Shown here piece after piece: positions 60,291-64,000 of a stretch of 64,000 nt of DNA. The notes beneath the pieces are model-generated. The model made no database searches. It worked only from the letters and a program-made list of their open reading frames with translations, and was not told the DNA's origin. Source of the stretch: Microthyrium microscopicum (Eukaryota; Ascomycota; Dothideomycetes; Microthyriales; Microthyriaceae); the NCBI GenBank assembly GCA_010405405.1, contig MU004234.1, positions 1,135,563 to 1,199,562 on the forward strand. The letters are read 5' to 3'. The translations under genes and the position numbers were made by a program. The first letter of the stretch is position 1, and every line of letters begins with the position of its first letter.

Positions 60291-63200
60291 TCATTCAATC
60301 GGCGCTGGGCTTTCCACCGGCCCCTTTTCCGTGATAGTTCCTCCAGACCCACTGCTATCGCCCTGCATAGGCGGTCTTAACTGCGGCGCGCTCCGACTCT
60401 TCAACATTTCAAGCTGTGGGCCCTCCGATTCCAGCTGCTGCTTCGGCTTGGCGACATCGAACCAGCCACCGCGCTCCCACTCGCCTGGCGTGTACAGCGC
60501 CGCAGAGCGAGCCTCGGGGTCGATTATACCCTGCAAGAGTTCGCCCAAACGCGCAAAGTTAGTCGGTTTGAGGATCCATGCATCGCAGCCAGCGTCAATA
60601 TATTCCTGGCGCTTGGACTCGACGAGGGTGGCGGAGACAGCGATGATGGGCAGACGACCATTAAGCGAGGCGCGCGGAGACAAATGTGCGGTGCCGGGCT
60701 GCGTGGCTTCAAAGTCGCGGATCATCTTCGCGGATTCGAGACCGCCTACTAGAGGCATCTGAAAAACGGGTTAGTAACAGTGGGACAAAATGAGTCTATT
60801 AGTGCTTACGTTCAAATCCATGAGGACGACATCGTAGCTGGATGGATTGGCGCGGTGAGCGGTCGCGCATTCGGCGCCGTTGAGGGTAATTTTGACTTTG
60901 TGGCCTTGTTTGGTGAGCCGTTTGTCGAGGATCTTGTTATTGATAGGGTCATCCTCTGCTGCGAGAACGCTGAGATTATTCGCTGTGAATTCGGGCTCAA
61001 TTCGAGATGGTCCGCCAACCTCGCCTGTAATTGCGCCTTGGATTGGGGCTTCCATGAGCGGAATACCTTCTGGCTCTGGGATTTTGACCGCTTTTACAGG
61101 CTGACCGGAGAAGCGTACGGGCGATTCACCCGGACGATTACCAGTTTCTGCAGAACCGACGGGCGATTTCAGCGCCGCTGATTCGAAACTAAAGCTGGTT
61201 GATGCAGAGCGCTGACCAGATGGACCGCCATAGGTTTTCCTGGTCTCCAATGGTGGTCGTCTCGACTCGAGACTTTCTTGTGTTACGAGATCTGATCGTC
61301 TTTTATTCTCCACCATGTGCGGCTCTTGTAGTGCTTCAATTAGTCTATCAACATCGCTTCGGTTGCTACCCACGCTGTTCATGCTCTTAAGACTCCTAGT
61401 TAGACTTTCTGAACTATTTTTGCGACTCATACGAGAAGGTGAGTGTGTTGAGCTCCGAGGTAACGAGTCTCTATCAACCAAGAGCACTTCTTTTGCGACG
61501 GTAGTCGAAAGTGGAGTGGGGGACCGCCCCTGTTCTACTGGAGGAGTTGTTGTAGGAGCTTGTTTGGCATCCGGTGGAACTTCAAATGGAAATTGGATCA
61601 CAAATCTTGATCCTTTGCCCTCCTCCGACTTCAGGCGAAGTTGACCATTCATGTTTTTAACAATTCGCGCAACAATTGCAAGACCTAGACCCAGTGCACC
61701 ATCTCTTGAGGTGGGTGAATTCGGGTCTTGACCATGCGGTTGTTCTTCATCTAACATTGAAGGGTCAGAAGAAACCTGTTCCAAGTCTCTAAATAGCGAG
61801 TCAACTTTCTTTTCGCTCATGCCGGATCCAGTGTCTTCAACAACGACGTCAACTGTAATGCACCTCTCATCCACAGATACCAGATATGTTTCCACTGTGA
61901 CGGATCCTTCGTCGGTATGCTTGAATGCGTTGGCGATGAGGTTAGAAATGGCTTGCCGAACTTTGCGATGGTCCCCAAGAACTTCATGAGGTATTCCAGG
62001 ATATGCTTTGACAATATATTCAATCTTTTTGCGTTTTGCATCGCCATTGAAAGAGGCTGTGGTTTCAACAAAGAGCTTTTCGAAATCCATAGAGTCGACG
62101 CTGATCAAGTTGACGCCTTCTTCAGTCTTGGTGAGATCTAGCAAGTCGTTGATTACGTAGATCAAAGACTTTGATGCAGAGTGAGATTGAGAGAGTACGG
62201 ATCTCGTTTCTGTATCGAGCTGACCTTCTAGGGCAATTTCGAGGTAGTTGACGATTGCGTTGAGAGGTGTGCGAACTTCATGGGCCTGATTTGCCAAAAG
62301 TAGCTTCGTGAGATTACTGCTTTGCAGCGCGGCTTCTTTTTGCCTCCAGACTTCGATGAACTTTCCATATACAAGACATAAAACCGCCGCGGTTTCCGTT
62401 TCTTCTTCAGTCCAGTCGCGGCATCTCCCTACAACAGTCTCCGACCAGATTTTGAAACTCTTTCTTGGTTCAAGAAATGCATGCGTGCCTTCTCGGATCG
62501 TTTTTTCATAGGGATTTCCGGCCCACTTCACTTCACTGAGTTGGCCGCGACGAAAAAATGCAATGAAGTCGTCACCGGTGGAGGATAAGGGGACTAGTAG
62601 CATTCCTGCGAGAACGATGAATCCTGGCGGATAGTTCAAGTCCGGAAAGTCTAATTTGATATCTGTGGAAGTCATTACTGTAGTGATTTTGCGCATTTTG
62701 AGATATTCAAGCATTGCAAGCGCTTCCTGTGACCGTTCCAGTTGTCCAAGCATTTTTGTTTCATTGTGAATGCAGAGTAACCCAAAATCCGCATTGAACA
62801 ACTTTAGCAAATCATCTGACGAGGCAATAATGTAACCAGACGGCTTGTATTTTGTCGGTACGGTGTTAATGAGCTTCCTGGCTTGTAATCTTGAGGCATA
62901 AGATAGACGTTCGATATTGCGGGATGCTGTGTCCCCGACCAGCCGACACATTTTTCGGATAGGAAAGGAGACTCGCATGCCACGATTGCCATAAGAATGA
63001 CATGATATGAGGCCCCATAGCTCATCAAAAGCGTTGATTGATATCGACATGGATCCTCGAACGGACATGTTTGCAAGATATTTGATATGTATTGGGGACA
63101 TTGCGCGCAAATAGGAATGTGTCAAGTCTAGCGGCTCCTCTAGGTCCTCCGTAGTACGGCAAACAAGTCGGGCGGTTTCTTGGTCTCTGTCGTATAAAAG

Positions 63201-64000
63201 ACGAACGCGGTTTACCTTGTACAGCTCTCGAGCTTGTACAGGTATGTCAGAGGCTGGAAAATTCAGGCCTTTATAGAGGTCCTTGGTTGCTCGTGGGTCC
63301 AAGAGCTCGGTTGTTACTCGGCCATTCCATGATTTATCGAATTGATAAATCATGACCCGATGAAATCCAGTCAATTCTTTGACCACACCAACTAGAACCC
63401 GGAGGAATAATTCGAGTGAGTCGGCTGAGGCCAATTGTTCTTGAATTTGAGACATGATATTGAAGACTTCCATGGCAGCAGCTTCCCCACGGCGTTTTCG
63501 CGCGCTTCTAAGTACGCGTAAAGGTTTGCTAATGTTGAGGGTACTTTGCTGATATTCTTCTTCGGATGGGTTGCTGTTCAGCGTGTCCTCAGGCATGTCA
63601 GGTGTCATTTCGCTTGGATGAACAGGTGGGTTTATCTTGTCATTTTCGAGTTCTAATTCGCAGATGATCAAGCGAGAATTTCGTTGATTAACGTGCATAG
63701 CGCACCACATTTTGATGGATTTTCCGTCCTTGCCGCGAATGGAGACAGTGAAAAGCTCGGGGCCGTTTTGCATGATATCGTTGTCCTCCTCACGAACAAA
63801 GTCGACATGATCGAGAAAATTGTCGGCTTGCTCGTCACTGAGTATATCCGAGAAAGTATCGAGTGTGAACAATTCACGGGGGCTGTAGCCAATCATGCCA
63901 TGCGAGTTCTCACTCACAATGCGTACTACTAGCTTGCTGTCTTCATCTTGTAAAGCGATCAGTAGACCATAGCTTTGTATGGCGCCAGGCATATGGATTG
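60291..64000 (-). CDS. fphA: Fungal phytochrome hybrid histidine kinase (partial, runs off right edge)
   Basis: Red/far-red light sensor kinase. The gene enters from the right edge; exon 64000-60810 and last exon 60758-60291 are joined over a 51-nt intron between DLN and MPLVGG. The ATG at 63992 is internal: the frame continues upstream as IHMPGAIQSYG, so the N-terminus with the chromophore cysteine is outside. Numbering from that Met: PAS about 1-115; GAF about 190-360 with FPASDIPVQARELY at 245-258 and SPIHIKYLANMSVR at 299-312; PHY tongue with WAGNPYEK and EPRKSF near 490-513; H-box QAHEVRTPLNA with phospho-His571; N-box 683-693; G-boxes DTGSGM 720 and GLGLAIV 768. A Ser/Pro-rich linker of about 200 residues follows. 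The receiver domain starts LAAEDDPINN, its phospho-Asp is in VVLMDLN, and its lysine is in WILKPTN. Confidence 0.95.

Overview
The window reads as nuclear DNA of a filamentous ascomycete (Pezizomycotina). Its genes carry many short introns of about 46-67 nt with GTAAGT-like donors and CTAAC/CTGA-type branch sites. The families fit: HET-domain protein, fungal phytochrome-type hybrid histidine kinase, Hbs1, sugar transporter, GH16 and GH43 enzymes. The repeat DNA shows CpA-to-TpA decay typical of repeat-induced point mutation (RIP). The class cannot be fixed from sequence alone; Leotiomycetes or Dothideomycetes are guesses.

Layout. 1 to about 20,080 is one AT-rich, RIP-decayed block without usable genes. 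It is open at the left edge and holds three decayed tandem arrays (83/84-, 81- and 92-bp units). It ends abruptly about 460 bp before a sugar transporter gene. 20.5-33.1 kb: sugar transporter, a very long coiled-coil protein, a broken HET-domain gene, a small single-pass membrane protein with LPxY motifs, and a medium-chain reductase. 33,554-36,405: a 2.85-kb inserted element with a decayed AT-rich interior and nearly intact GC-rich 75-bp inverted ends. 37.2-47.5 kb: a run of secreted or carbohydrate-active genes (GH16 glucanase-like, FAD-linked oxidase, a His-rich secreted protein, a sterol-glucosyltransferase-like enzyme, GH43). 48.2-64 kb: Atg22-like transporter, MYND zinc-finger protein, a voltage-gated proton channel (Hv1-type), a small probably myristoylated protein, HBS1 with a Ski7-like segment, an unrecognised acidic protein, and a fungal phytochrome that runs off the right edge.

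Exon structures were joined by reading splice sites by eye. In every multi-exon gene called complete, the exon lengths sum to a multiple of three with one open frame. Functionally, 37-47 kb looks like an extracellular polysaccharide and oxidase neighbourhood with one divergent promoter (FAD oxidase / His-rich protein). The right part is mostly conserved housekeeping or sensing genes. The most unusual points are the RIP-sparing of the element's ends, the 81-bp (27-codon) decayed array, a proton channel lacking the animal zinc histidines, an apparent HBS1/SKI7 dual locus, and a cluster of hairpins near 57.8 kb.
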